Assembly: GCA_965243325.1 (NCBI GenBank)
Contig: CBDEUQ010000003.1
Coordinates: forward strand, 3,286,001 to 3,350,000
Origin: JANQOH01 sp965243325
Lineage (GTDB): Bacteria > Pseudomonadota > Alphaproteobacteria > UBA7887
Direction of reading: 5' to 3'
DNA: 64,000 nucleotides
Below, one piece after another: positions 34,205-43,389 of this stretch. The notes under the pieces were generated by a model. It was not told the origin of the DNA. It saw only the letters and a program-made list of their open reading frames with translations, and ran no database searches. The translations under genes and the position numbers were made by a program. Positions within the stretch are counted from its first letter, which is position 1; every line of letters starts with the position of its first letter.

Positions 34205-35122
34205 CTACCGCCCCTCGCCGTCCGGCCCGTCGGCCACGCGCATCGCCGCACCGTGAGACCGCGGGTCGCGCCGGCCCCACATGCCCGCGTCGACGGCGGC
34301 GATGAAGTCGGCAACGCCGCGATTGAACGCCTCCGGCTCCTCGAGATTGATGGTGTGGCCGGTGCGCGGCAGCACCCAGAGGCCGGACGTGGGAATCGTT
34401 CGCTTGAGGAACAGCCCGGGGTCGAGGCACGGCTCGTCCTCGTCGCCGTTGACGACGAGGGTGGGCACGGTCATCGCCGACAGCCGGTCTTCGAGGTCGT
34501 AGAGAGACGGGCGGGTCCTGAGATACCCGCGCAGCGTGCCCGCCGACCCCGCCGCGGAATGCTCGCGCAACTGGTCGCGAAATTCGGCCCAGCCGCGCGG
34601 ATCCTTGTTCTCGAACTGAACGCGCGTCGAGCTGCGGGCGTAGGAATCGGCGACGGCGCCGGTGCCGCCGGTCTCGAAACCGCGCGCCATGGCCTCGACC
34701 GTGTCGTGGAATTCGGCGCGCCAGCCGCGGTCGCTGCCGTAGCCGCATCCGGCGACGACGAGCGAGGCCGCCCGGTCGGGGTGCCGGAGGCCCGCGTGCA
34801 GCACCGCGAACCCGCCCATCGACAGGCCGACGAGATGCGCTCGCGCAATGTCGAGGCCGTCCATCACGGCAACGATGTCGTCGGCGACGATCTCCTGGCT
34901 GTAGAACGACGGGTCGGCGGGTGCGTCGGACGGTGGATAGCCGCGGGCGTTGTAGGCGACGCAGCGGCGGTGGCGGGAGAAGTAGCGAAGCTGCGGCTCC
35001 CAGCTGCGGTGGTCGCCGGCGAACTCGTGCACGAACACGACGGGCACCGCGGCGGCGTTGGCGGCCGCGCCCGCGACATCGACATAGTAGAGCTTGACGC
35101 CACCGGCATCGACGTGGGGCAT
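34205..35122 (-). CDS. Alpha/beta-fold hydrolase
   Basis: The ATG at 35122 gives 305 residues. The fold shows an oxyanion-type block VVFVHEFAGDHRSWEPQL, the nucleophile elbow GLSMGG with serine 101, an acidic residue in VNGDEDEP (about 236) and histidine in RTGHTINLEEPEAF (about 268). It is similar in layout to aromatic-ring-cleavage hydrolases of the MhpC/PcaD kind, but the substrate cannot be read. It lies 40 bases downstream of the ferredoxin reductase gene on the same strand, so the two probably form an operon for oxidative catabolism. Confidence 0.88.
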   Translation of the reverse strand: MPHVDAGGVKLYYVDVAGAAANAAAVPVVFVHEFAGDHRSWEPQLRYFSRHRRCVAYNARGYPPSDAPADPSFYSQEIVADDIVAVMDGLDIARAHLVGLSMGGFAVLHAGLRHPDRAASLVVAGCGYGSDRGWRAEFHDTVEAMARGFETGGTGAVADSYARSSTRVQFENKDPRGWAEFRDQLREHSAAGSAGTLRGYLRTRPSLYDLEDRLSAMTVPTLVVNGDEDEPCLDPGLFLKRTIPTSGLWVLPRTGHTINLEEPEAFNRGVADFIAAVDAGMWGRRDPRSHGAAMRVADGPDGEGR

Positions 35123-35162
35123 GCTTCCCTTCCTTTCCACCGCGGCGTGCGTCGCCGGGGCG

Positions 35163-36188
35163 TCAGACGCCCTCCATCGCCGCTTTCTCGGCTTCGGTAA
35201 AGAACGCGTCGGCGTGGCAGTCGCGCCGCGCCACGCCGCGCGCGACGAACAGTTCCAGCGCCGCCTCGACCATGGCGGGCGGGCCGGCGACGTAGGCCTT
35301 GGCGCCGTCGAGGCTCGCATGGTCGGCGGCGACCGCATCGGTCACGAGACCGCGGCGGTGCGCAGTGTCGCCGCCGGGCTCGGAAAGCACGATCTCGACC
35401 TCCAGATTGTCGTGCGCGCGTGCGAGCGCCGCCAGACGGTCGACGGCGTAAAGATGCGCCGTGTCGCGGGCGCCGAAATAGAGGCGGATCGGCTGGGTCA
35501 TGCCGATGCTCAACGCGGTTTCGACGATCGAGAGGATCGGCGCCAGTCCCGTGGAACCGGCGACGGCGACGATCGGCCCGCTGTGCTTGCGGCGCAGGTG
35601 AGCGTTGCCGAATGGCCCCTCGAGCCGCACCGTGTCGCCGCGCTTCAATTCTTCGGCGACCCAGGCGCTCACCCGGCCGTCGGCGAGGCGGCGGACGTGA
35701 AACTCGAGCTGCGGATCGAGCGGCCGGTTGGCCATCGAGAAGTCGCGCGGCGGAAAGCCGCCGAAGGTCAGGCTGGCATACTGGCCGGCGGAAAATGCGA
35801 GCCGCCGGCCCTCGGACACGTCGAGCCGGACGCGGCACACGTCGGCCGCCACCATCTCCGTGTCGGCAACCCGGCAATCGACGGTGCGCCGCGGGTGCGC
35901 GGCGACCTCGTCGGGCACGTACCAGCCGACTTCGCAGTCGACCTGCGGCACGGCACGGCAGGCCAGAATCAACCCGTCCGAACGCTCCTCGTCCGACAGC
36001 ACGACATCGGCGTACGGCAGCATGTCGACGGTGCCCGAGAACAGGTGCGACTTGCAGGTCCCGCACATCCCGGACTGGCAGCCGCACGGGTACTCGATCC
36101 CGGCCAGAAGCGCCGCGTCGAGAATCGTTTCGCCGGCATCGACTTCGATGGTCCGTCCGACATCGTGGACGGTGACCCGATACGCCAC
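35163..36188 (-). CDS. Ferredoxin-reductase electron-transfer component (2Fe-2S, FAD, NAD)
   Basis: The GTG start at 36188 follows GGGGAGG and gives 341 residues; no ATG fits better. The N-terminal plant-type ferredoxin has C37-x4-C42-x2-C45 and C77 (CGCQSGMCGTC). The FAD domain has RDFSMANRP (R-x-x-S motif), then the NAD domain with VAGSTGLAPILSI and a C-terminal HADAFFTEAE. This is the reductase subunit of phenol/benzoate-type multicomponent oxygenases. The oxygenase partner is not in this window, so electrons may go to an enzyme encoded elsewhere. The gene starts the operon with the hydrolase. Confidence 0.9.
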   Translation of the reverse strand: MAYRVTVHDVGRTIEVDAGETILDAALLAGIEYPCGCQSGMCGTCKSHLFSGTVDMLPYADVVLSDEERSDGLILACRAVPQVDCEVGWYVPDEVAAHPRRTVDCRVADTEMVAADVCRVRLDVSEGRRLAFSAGQYASLTFGGFPPRDFSMANRPLDPQLEFHVRRLADGRVSAWVAEELKRGDTVRLEGPFGNAHLRRKHSGPIVAVAGSTGLAPILSIVETALSIGMTQPIRLYFGARDTAHLYAVDRLAALARAHDNLEVEIVLSEPGGDTAHRRGLVTDAVAADHASLDGAKAYVAGPPAMVEAALELFVARGVARRDCHADAFFTEAEKAAMEGV

Positions 36189-36360
36189 CCGCGCCTCCCC
36201 GCCTCGTTCAGCGTTCGCGGTCGCCGAAGATACGCGCGGCCGCGCCGGAATCAAGCCGGGCGCCAAGCCGCATCCGGGTTGGAAGCGACGGGAGAGGCGC
36301 TACCCAGCGGTGCGCCCGTCTGCTAGCCTGTCGGCTGCGCGTTACGGGAGGTAAAGAGCC

Positions 36361-37209
36361 ATGACCGTTGAAATTCGCCCGTTGAGCGACGCCCTCGGCG
36401 CGGAAGTTACCGGAACGGACCTGTCCCCGCCGCTCGACGCGGGGGAGGTCGACGAGATCAGGAGCGCGTTTCTCGAACACCATCTGCTCTGCCTCCGCTG
36501 CGCGCCGCTGTCGGCGCAGGCGTTCTACGATCTTGCCAGCTATTTCGGCGAGCCGGACACCGAGGTCACGCGCAAGCACTGGGTCGAGGGCGTGCCGGAA
36601 GTTTCGCGGCTCGACTCGAGCTACCGGAAGTCCGAAGACAAACCGGCCGATCCGAAACTAAACCGCCGGTCGGGCTGGCACACCGACCATTCGTTCAAGG
36701 CGTTCCCGGCGAAGGCGACGCTGCTGCACGCGCTCGAGATTCCGTCGTCCGGCGGCCACACGCGCTTCTGCAACACGAGGAAGGCGTACGAAGACCTGCC
36801 CGACGCCACCAAGCGGCGGCTCGACGGATTGAGCGCGGTGCACGCCTACGACACGGTTCGCGCGCCGGCTCGCGCGGTCAAGCGCACGGCCGAGGAAATC
36901 GCCGACACCCCGGACGTCGTCCATCCGCTGGTCCGCACCCACGACGAGACGGGAAAGAAGGCGCTGTTCTTCAATTCCAACCGCACCGACTCCGTGGTCG
37001 GCCTAGAGCGCGCCGAAAGCGACGCACTGCTCGACGAGATCCACGCGCACATGACCCAGCCGCAGTACCGCTACGACCACGAATGGCATCTGGGCGATAT
37101 CCTGCTGTGGGACAATCGCTGTCTGATCCACTCGGTCAACGTGGACTACCCGGTCGGCGAGACCCGGCTCCACCTGCGCACGCTGCTGAAGGGCGAGCAG
37201 CCGCGATAG
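36361..37209 (+). CDS. TauD/TfdA-family Fe(II)/2-oxoglutarate dioxygenase
   Basis: The 282-residue product starts MTVEIRPLSDALGAEVTGTDLS with GGGAGG upstream. The iron-binding H107-x-D109 is in GWHTDHSF, the distal histidine is in CLIHSVN (about 258), and the 2-oxoglutarate arginine is in RLHLRTLL (about 268). Family members hydroxylate taurine, 2,4-D or alkyl sulfates, which leads to cleavage; the substrate is not decided by sequence. It is divergent from the ferredoxin reductase and separated by 170 bases, in the same catabolic region. Confidence 0.92.
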   Translation: MTVEIRPLSDALGAEVTGTDLSPPLDAGEVDEIRSAFLEHHLLCLRCAPLSAQAFYDLASYFGEPDTEVTRKHWVEGVPEVSRLDSSYRKSEDKPADPKLNRRSGWHTDHSFKAFPAKATLLHALEIPSSGGHTRFCNTRKAYEDLPDATKRRLDGLSAVHAYDTVRAPARAVKRTAEEIADTPDVVHPLVRTHDETGKKALFFNSNRTDSVVGLERAESDALLDEIHAHMTQPQYRYDHEWHLGDILLWDNRCLIHSVNVDYPVGETRLHLRTLLKGEQPR

Positions 37210-37236
37210 CGGCGGCGCGGCCGCCGCCCGCCGCGG

Positions 37237-38136
37237 TCAGCGCTTCTCGACCGCGTCGGCGAAACGCTCGACCAGCCCCTCGGGCGCGCGGATGACGTGC
37301 TCAGGCCCGGGAAAGGCGCCGCGGCGCACCTCGTCGGCATACTCGCGGAACCCGGCGACCCGCTCCCGCTGCATCCGTTCCTTCATCTCGTAGAGCCTGC
37401 GGTACTGCTTCGAGTGCCGCGGCCATGGCGGCGGGTGGTTGCCGAGAATGTCGTCGGCGAAGAGAAACTGGATGTCACCGCCGCCGCCGCCGCCGATGGA
37501 CGACGTGAGCAGGGTCGTCCGCTTGCTGATCTCGGCCAGAAGCGTGTCGGGGATGACCTCGACCTCGACGGCGTAGGCGCCGGCATCCTCGAACGCCTTG
37601 ATGTCGTCCCAGACCTGCATCGCCTCGTCGAGCGTCTTGCCGACGGCGCGCAGGCCGCCGGTCCACGTGCTCTTCCTCGGCACCAGCCCGGCGTGGCCCT
37701 GCACGGGCACGCCCGCCTCGGTCGCGGCGCGAATGAAGCGCGGGCTCCACTGGCACATGACCGCGTCGGCCCCGAGCGCCATCGCCTGGTAGGCGAAACG
37801 CACCGCTTCGGTCTCGCTCGCCGCGGCGACGAGCGGCACGGAGAAAGCCATGAACGTGTTCGGCGCGGCCTGCCTGACCGCCGCCGCAAGTTCGGGCCGG
37901 CCCGGGTCGAAGCGCACCTTCATGGTGTCGATGCCGGCTTCTTCGGCAGCGGCGGCCTCCTCCGGCGAGAAAGGCAGGGTTTCGACGAGGACCCGCTTCC
38001 CCTTGCAGTCGCGCAGGTCCTTCACCGTGTAGTTGCGGGTGCCGTATGCGCCGCCGAGGGTCATGACCCTTCTCAGACCGCGCTCGCCCGCGTCCCGCGG
38101 CGGAATGCCGCCGTCGCCCGTGGCGTGACTCGCCAT
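37237..38136 (-). CDS. PanB-like ketopantoate hydroxymethyltransferase family protein
   Basis: The 299-residue product has the PanB barrel motifs: LGADAVMCQWSPRFIRAATEAGVPVQGHAGLVPRKS, TLDEAMQVWDDIKAFEDAGAYAVEVEVIPDTLLAEISKRT and SSIGGGGGGDIQFLFADDILG. The order matches ketopantoate hydroxymethyltransferase, which adds a hydroxymethyl group to alpha-ketoisovalerate in pantothenate synthesis. But the metal-site sequences are altered (QWSPR and a run of six glycines), and the nearby genes are not for pantothenate, so it may act on another keto acid. The DNA for the six glycines is a CCG run. The gene is bounded by a strong terminator upstream. Confidence 0.8.
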   Translation of the reverse strand: MASHATGDGGIPPRDAGERGLRRVMTLGGAYGTRNYTVKDLRDCKGKRVLVETLPFSPEEAAAAEEAGIDTMKVRFDPGRPELAAAVRQAAPNTFMAFSVPLVAAASETEAVRFAYQAMALGADAVMCQWSPRFIRAATEAGVPVQGHAGLVPRKSTWTGGLRAVGKTLDEAMQVWDDIKAFEDAGAYAVEVEVIPDTLLAEISKRTTLLTSSIGGGGGGDIQFLFADDILGNHPPPWPRHSKQYRRLYEMKERMQRERVAGFREYADEVRRGAFPGPEHVIRAPEGLVERFADAVEKR

Positions 38137-38179
38137 CTCTGTCCTCCCCGTCGCCGCTCGCCGCGAGCGGCGAGCGGTC

Positions 38180-38209
38180 AAAAAAAAGCGGGCGGCCGAA
38201 GCCGCCCGC
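38180..38209 (-). terminator. Terminator after the SMP-30-like gene
   Basis: On the minus strand a perfect stem of nine G+C pairs (GCGGGCGGC/GCCGCCCGC, 38188-38209, loop of four) is followed by eight T. It ends transcription from the gene at 38,247. Confidence 0.9.
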
Positions 38210-38246
38210 GTCGTCGTTATTTTGTGTCGTTCGATCCCGCTCCGGC

Positions 38247-39347
38247 TTACGGCAGCTCGTAGCCGTCGACGCCGAGGGTGATCTTGTAGAGGCTGTTGCC
38301 CGAGGTGAGATAGAGCACGTTGCTCTCGTCGCCACGCCCGAAGCCGACGTTCGTCGGCAGCTCCTCGCCGGTCGAGATGTAGGCGAGTTCCTCGCCCTCC
38401 GCCGAATAGATCACCACACCGGGGCGGTGCTCGCAGCGGGACGTGACATAGATGTTGCCCTCGCTGTCGGCGACCAGTCCGTCGGGCCCGCTGCACGGCG
38501 TGTCGTACGCGGTGGCGTAGTCGACGAGGACGCGGCGGTTGCTCACCGTGCCGTCCTCGTGGAGGTCGTAGGCCTGCAGCAGATGGGGGCCCAGGAGCGG
38601 CGGCTGATCGGACTCGTCGAGCTGCATGAAGCCGAGGAAGCCGTTGTCGTTGCTCACCAGATAGAACGTCGTCTGGTCAGGCGACACGAGGACGCCGTTG
38701 GTCTTGCCGCCGTTGGTGATGATGCGGTCGACCGAGCCGTCCGGATCGAGCCGGTAGACGGCGAAGCCCGGCTGCATCACCGGCTCATGGCCGAGATAGC
38801 GCGGGTCGGAGAAGTAGATGCGGCCCTGCTCGTCGATCGAGATGTCGTTGAGCGCGTTGTACGGCTTGCCGTTGTAGAGGCCCGTCAGGACATAGCTGAT
38901 TCCGGTCGCCATGTCGGTCTTGACCAGCATGCGGCCGCCGTAGTCGGCGCCGAGCGCGGCGATCATGTTGCCGTCGCGGTCGAACTTGATGCCGTTCGAC
39001 ATGCCCGACGGAGACCGGTAGACGGTCGTCTCGCCCGTCGCGGGATCGTGCCGGTAGATGACGCCAGCCATCGGATAGAGGCCGCTCTCGTCCTTGCAGA
39101 AGGCCGAGAACGTGATGTCGCTGAAGTACATGTAACCGTCATGCCCGGCCGCGACGCCCTCGGTGAGGACACAGCCGCCGTCGAAGACCTTCACCAGCGC
39201 CGCGCCTTCGGGCACGATCCGGGGGTCCCCGACCGGGGCCGGGAATCCGGCTTCACCCTCGAGGTGGCCACCTGCCATCGCAGGGGCGGCGGACAGGCCG
39301 ACCGCCGCGACGACGGCGCCGGCGAGCGCAGCAAACTTTCCTTGCAT
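38247..39347 (-). CDS. Secreted SMP-30/gluconolactonase-like protein
   Basis: The 366-residue protein has a clear signal peptide (MQGKFAALAGAVVAAVGLSAAPAMA) with AGGGAG upstream. It reads as a six-bladed propeller: repeated blades with GMSNGIKFDRDGNMIAAL, YNALNDISIDEQGRIYFSDPRY, NGVLVSPDQTTFYLVS and PDGLVADSEGNIYVTSRCE. These match the SMP-30/LRE calcium-dependent lactonase family, where Asn and Asp in such segments bind the metal. It is periplasmic and lies downstream of the TRAP operon on the same strand, so it may open a lactone before import; this is inference. Confidence 0.85.
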   Translation of the reverse strand: MQGKFAALAGAVVAAVGLSAAPAMAGGHLEGEAGFPAPVGDPRIVPEGAALVKVFDGGCVLTEGVAAGHDGYMYFSDITFSAFCKDESGLYPMAGVIYRHDPATGETTVYRSPSGMSNGIKFDRDGNMIAALGADYGGRMLVKTDMATGISYVLTGLYNGKPYNALNDISIDEQGRIYFSDPRYLGHEPVMQPGFAVYRLDPDGSVDRIITNGGKTNGVLVSPDQTTFYLVSNDNGFLGFMQLDESDQPPLLGPHLLQAYDLHEDGTVSNRRVLVDYATAYDTPCSGPDGLVADSEGNIYVTSRCEHRPGVVIYSAEGEELAYISTGEELPTNVGFGRGDESNVLYLTSGNSLYKITLGVDGYELP

Positions 39348-39471
39348 CGACTTACTCCCTGAATTGTCGGCGTCCCCGCGGCGGACCCACCACCTCCGCG
39401 GGGGCGCGTTTTGCGGATCGTATCACGACACCGTCACGGCGCGAAAGCCGAAGGCGAAAGCGCGGCCCGCG

Positions 39472-40788
39472 TCAGTCCCTGACCGAGGCGGGCAGCCAGA
39501 GCGCCACTTCCGGAAAGAACACGACCACCGCGAGACCGCACGCCTGCAGGCCGATGAACGGCCACAGCGCGCGGTAGATGTGGACGAGCTCGATGCCCTT
39601 TGGCGCCACGCCCTTGAGATAGAACGCGGCGGGCCCGAACGGCGGCGTCAGGTAGCTGATCTGCATGTTCATGCAGAAGAGGATGCCGAACCACACCGGC
39701 GAGTAGCCGAGCGCAATCACGATGGGGACGAAGATCGGCATGGTGAGAAGACAGATGCCGATCCAGTCCATGAACAGGCCGAGAAGGATCAGCACCGCCA
39801 TCATCACCGCGATGATGCCGAGCGGAGGCAGGGGCAGCCCGGTGACGAGCGACTTCACGAAGGCATCGCCGCCCATCAGGTTGTAGACGCCGATCAGCGC
39901 GGTGGCGCCGAAGGTGATCCACAGCAGCATGCCGCACGTGTTCATGGTCTGATAGAGGGCGTCGCGCAGCATCCGCCAGTTCAGCTCGCGGCGCACGGCC
40001 GCCGAAAGGATGGCGCCGACCGCGCCCATGCCGGCGGCCTCGCTGACCGAGGCGATGCCGAGGTAGATCGAGCCCAGCACGCCGCCGGCGACTCCGATGG
40101 GAAGCACGAGGCCGCCGATCAGCTTGAGCTTCTCCGCCCGCGGCAGGTTGCGTTCCGCAGCCGGCGCCGGCGGTCCGAGCGTCGGATCGAGCTGGCAGCG
40201 CACGACGATGTAGCCGATGTAGATCGAGGCGAGCAGCAGGCCGGGGACGATGGTGGCGAGGAAAAGCTGCCCGATGTCGACCCCGGCGGTCAGCCCGTAG
40301 ATGATGAGGACGATGCTCGGCGGGATCATGGTGCCGAGGGAGCCGCCGGCGCAGATCGTGCCGATGGCGAGGCTGCGGTCGTAGTTGAGCCTGAGCATCT
40401 GGGGCAGCGCCACGAGACCGAGCAGGATGATCTCGCCGCCGATGATGCCCGTCATCGCCGCCATCAGCACGGCGACGATCATCGTCTGCACGGCGACGCC
40501 GCCGCGCAGGCCGCCGGCCCATATGTGCATGGCGCGGTAGAGGTCGCGCGCCACCCCCGAGCGCTCGAGCACAGAGGCCATGAGGATGAACATCGGCACC
40601 GCCACCAGCACGAATTCGCGCACCAGGCTGAGAATCCGGCTCTCGATCAGGAACAGGCCGGGCAGCCCGAAATTGCCTACCGCGAACGCCATGGCGACGA
40701 ACCCCGTCACGAAGGCGAGCGGCAGCCCCATGACGAGGAGGACGGCGATGGAGCCGACCATCAGGAGCGAAACGAGCTCGATGCTCAC
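39472..40788 (-). CDS. dctM: TRAP transporter large permease (DctM type)
   Basis: The 438-residue product has about 12 hydrophobic segments in the DctM order: MSIELVSLLMVGSIAVLLVMGLPLAF, then GGLRGGVAVQTMIVAVLMAAMTGIIGGE, the GGSLGTMIPPSIVLIIYG block that is almost invariant in the family, and a late LTPPFGPAAFYLKGVAP. It forms the sodium-driven channel. It lies 8 bases after the small permease gene. This subfamily usually works with a DctQ protein and a periplasmic binding protein, both encoded just upstream. Confidence 0.93.
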   Translation of the reverse strand: MSIELVSLLMVGSIAVLLVMGLPLAFVTGFVAMAFAVGNFGLPGLFLIESRILSLVREFVLVAVPMFILMASVLERSGVARDLYRAMHIWAGGLRGGVAVQTMIVAVLMAAMTGIIGGEIILLGLVALPQMLRLNYDRSLAIGTICAGGSLGTMIPPSIVLIIYGLTAGVDIGQLFLATIVPGLLLASIYIGYIVVRCQLDPTLGPPAPAAERNLPRAEKLKLIGGLVLPIGVAGGVLGSIYLGIASVSEAAGMGAVGAILSAAVRRELNWRMLRDALYQTMNTCGMLLWITFGATALIGVYNLMGGDAFVKSLVTGLPLPPLGIIAVMMAVLILLGLFMDWIGICLLTMPIFVPIVIALGYSPVWFGILFCMNMQISYLTPPFGPAAFYLKGVAPKGIELVHIYRALWPFIGLQACGLAVVVFFPEVALWLPASVRD

Positions 40789-40795
40789 GGCGGGT

Positions 40796-41314
40796 TCAGG
40801 CGGACGGTTCGGGCGCGCCGCCGCGGCTGAGGCCGCGCCGCCACTGCGCCGCGGCGAGCAGGAACATCAGCACGCAGGCGATGAAGATCGCCGTCTTGGC
40901 GATCGCCGGCAGCGGAATCTGCGACGCGGTGCCGGCGTCTTCCATGATCTTGAGCGACTTCCAGGCGTCCTTCGCGGACTGGTAGCCGAGCAGGCCGAGG
41001 AAGATGAGGATGATCAGACCGTTGACGGCGTCGAGCACGCGGCGCACCGCCGGCGGCAGCTTGTCGTAGATCAGCGAGATGCGGATGTGCGCCCGGCGCT
41101 GCAGGGTATAGAGGCCGCTCAGCAGGAACCCGACCGAGCACAGGGCGATCGTCAGATCGTGCGCCCAGATCGTCGGCGCGTTGAAGCCGTAGCGCGCGAA
41201 CACTTCCCACGCGATGATCAGCATGCAGGCGAAGAACAGGTAGCTGACCAGTTCGCCCGTGCGCCGGGCCAGCCAATCGATGAAGGGCTCGCGTTCGCCG
41301 CCGCTGTCGGCCAT
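40796..41314 (-). CDS. dctQ: TRAP transporter small permease (DctQ type)
   Basis: The product is 172 residues with four membrane segments (LVSYLFFACMLIIAWEVFARY, TIALCSVGFLLSGLYTL, VNGLIILIFLGLLGY, AIFIACVLMFLLAAAQW). The conserved EVFARYGFNAPTIWAHDL and RRAHIRISLIYDKLP blocks are typical of DctQ. It works with the large permease that follows. It sits 17 bases downstream of the second binding-protein gene, so one operon is likely. Confidence 0.9.
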   Translation of the reverse strand: MADSGGEREPFIDWLARRTGELVSYLFFACMLIIAWEVFARYGFNAPTIWAHDLTIALCSVGFLLSGLYTLQRRAHIRISLIYDKLPPAVRRVLDAVNGLIILIFLGLLGYQSAKDAWKSLKIMEDAGTASQIPLPAIAKTAIFIACVLMFLLAAAQWRRGLSRGGAPEPSA

Positions 41315-41331
41315 GGTCGCGGCGCGGTTGC

Positions 41332-42363
41332 CTATTCCGTGGCCAGCAGGCCGATGCGGCGCAGGAAGGTCGTTTGCGCCTCGTAGGCGCGCCCGGCCAT
41401 CGGACTGCGCGAGGACCAGTCGCGCCAGATGTCGGTCGCGATGTCGCGCAGCTTCTGCCGCTCCTCGTCCGCCCAGTCGATGACCTCGATCCCCTGGGCG
41501 CGTGCCGCGCGCACGTCGTCGATGTCGCGCAGCTCGAGCCGCCGGGTGATGTCGCGCGCGAAATCGCCGACCGACATTTCCATGATCGCCTTGACGTCCT
41601 CGGGCAGCTCCTCCCAGCGCGCCGGATGCACCGACACGTCGATGATCGGCATGGAATGAATGCCGGGATAGATCGGATAGCGCGCCACCGAGTGGAAGCC
41701 CAGGTGATGGTTCATCGAGAAGGTCGCCCAGTCCGCCGCGTCGACGACCCCGCGCTCGATCGCCGTGAACACCTCGGCCGCCGGGAGATTGACCGGCGCG
41801 CCGCCGATGCGCTCGAAAATGTCCTGCGCCATGCCCTCGGGCGCGCGCAGCTTGATGCCCGCGAAATCGTCGATGCCGTGCAGCGGCACGGTGGAGACGA
41901 ACGCCTCCTTGCCGATCGTGGCGCCGCCGACGTAGTGGACACCGTGCCGCGCGTAGAGTTCGCGCAGCAGCTCGTCACCGCCGCCGTGGCGCATGAAGGC
42001 CAGCATCTGGTCGGGGTGCTCGTAGGCGGCGATGAGATCGCCGAGCAGCGCGAACGCCGCGTCCTTGCCCGAGAAATACACCGCTGCCGTCACGTGCCCG
42101 TCGAGGATTCCGGCGGCCACCGCGTCGAGGGTCTCGTTGTACTGCACGATCGCGCCGACGGGTACGAGGCGGATCCCCAGCCGGCCGGCGGTCAGCCGCT
42201 CGATGCTGTTCGCCCACTCCTCGGTGATGGCGAAGGCGATGTCGCCGGCGGCGTTCGCCGACTGCACCGTCCACATCGTGTCGGCGGCCGCGACCGGCTG
42301 CGCCGCACCGACGGCGAAGGCACAGGCGGCGGCCAGTCGGCGCGCCGGCGTCGCCGCTGTCAT
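41332..42363 (-). CDS. dctP: TRAP substrate-binding protein 2 (DctP type)
   Basis: The 343-residue protein has a signal peptide (AAACAFAVGAAQPVAAA). It has the DctP motifs NSIERLTAGRLGIRLVPVGAIVQYNETLDAV, FAGIKLRAPEGM and a conserved GVVDAADWATFSMN. It should capture a carboxylate or related solute in the periplasm. Its start overlaps the previous gene's stop (ATGA at 42360-42363). It is a diverged paralogue of the neighbouring binding protein. Confidence 0.9.
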   Translation of the reverse strand: MTAATPARRLAAACAFAVGAAQPVAAADTMWTVQSANAAGDIAFAITEEWANSIERLTAGRLGIRLVPVGAIVQYNETLDAVAAGILDGHVTAAVYFSGKDAAFALLGDLIAAYEHPDQMLAFMRHGGGDELLRELYARHGVHYVGGATIGKEAFVSTVPLHGIDDFAGIKLRAPEGMAQDIFERIGGAPVNLPAAEVFTAIERGVVDAADWATFSMNHHLGFHSVARYPIYPGIHSMPIIDVSVHPARWEELPEDVKAIMEMSVGDFARDITRRLELRDIDDVRAARAQGIEVIDWADEERQKLRDIATDIWRDWSSRSPMAGRAYEAQTTFLRRIGLLATE

Positions 42364-43382
42364 TCGCCCGCTCCCAGCAGGCCGAGGCGGCGGAGAAAGG
42401 CGACGTGCGATTCGTAGATGCGTGTCGCCATCGGGCTGCCGGCCGCGTATTCCGCCCACACCGACACCGCCACCTCGCGGAACTTGCGCCGCTCCTCGCG
42501 GCTCCAGTCGATCAGCTCCACACCCTCCGCCGCCGCCGTGGCGGCCACGGCGGCGTCCTGCAGGCCGATGCTCTGGACCATGTCGCGGTTGAAGTCGCGC
42601 ACCGCCATCTCGACCAGCGCCTTCACGTCGTCGGGCAGCGCGTTCCAGCGGTCCATGTTGACCGCGACGTCGGCCATGGGCGCGGAGTGGAAACCGGGAT
42701 AGAGCGGATAGGGCGCGATGTCGTGGTAGCCGAGATCGTCGTTCATGCCGAGCGTACCCCAGTCGGCCGCCTCGACCACGCCGCGTTCGAGCGCCGTGTA
42801 GACCTCGGCGCCGGGAATGTTGACGGGCGCCGCGCCGATGTTCTGGAAGATGAGCTGCGACATGCCCTCGGGCGCGCGCAGCTTGACGCCGGCGAAGTCG
42901 TCCAGCGTGCGGACCGGCGTCTTGGAGGGAATGGATTCGACACCCCACGACACGGCGCCGACGTAGTAGAGGCCGTAGTCGGCGAACAGCTCGCGGGCGA
43001 GCGCGAGGCCGCCGCCGTAGTGGAGCCACATGTGCAGCTGGCGGACGTCCTCGTAGCCGCCGTTCAGGTCGGCCAGGATCGCGAACGCCGGGTCCTTGCC
43101 GGCGAAATAGCCCGTGCCGCCGTGCTGGGCGTCGAGAATCCCGACTGACACGGCGTCGAGCGTCTCGTTGTAGGCGACGACGGCGCCGACCGACAGCGGA
43201 TCGATGGCGAGGCGGCCGCCGGTGATCGTCTCGACGTTCTCGCAGAACGCCTCGAACACGCGCTGGTTGATCGTTCCCGCCTGCCACAGGGACTGCATCT
43301 TCCAGCGGAACTCCTGCGCCGCCGCGGTGCCGGCGGTGCCGATGGCGAGGCAGAGGACGAGGAGGCGCAAGAGCATCGTCAT
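42360..43382 (-). CDS. dctP: TRAP substrate-binding protein 1 (DctP type)
   Basis: The 340-residue product has a signal peptide (MTMLLRLLVLCLAIGTAGTAAA). Conserved blocks are GGRLAIDPLSVGAVVAYNETLDAV, DDFAGVKLRAPEGM, and RGVVEAADWGTLGMNDDLGYH. It parallels binding protein 2 almost motif by motif, so a tandem duplication is likely. Two binding proteins with one permease pair could widen the substrate range. It lies 7 bases after the PhyH gene on the same strand. Confidence 0.9.
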   Translation of the reverse strand: MTMLLRLLVLCLAIGTAGTAAAQEFRWKMQSLWQAGTINQRVFEAFCENVETITGGRLAIDPLSVGAVVAYNETLDAVSVGILDAQHGGTGYFAGKDPAFAILADLNGGYEDVRQLHMWLHYGGGLALARELFADYGLYYVGAVSWGVESIPSKTPVRTLDDFAGVKLRAPEGMSQLIFQNIGAAPVNIPGAEVYTALERGVVEAADWGTLGMNDDLGYHDIAPYPLYPGFHSAPMADVAVNMDRWNALPDDVKALVEMAVRDFNRDMVQSIGLQDAAVAATAAAEGVELIDWSREERRKFREVAVSVWAEYAAGSPMATRIYESHVAFLRRLGLLGAGE

Positions 43383-43389
43383 GACGGCC

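Noticed and set aside
39371..39410. Terminator between the TRAP operon and the SMP-30-like gene
   Set aside because: A CCCCGCGG/CCGCGGGG stem is present, but the loop is long and there is no T run on the minus strand.
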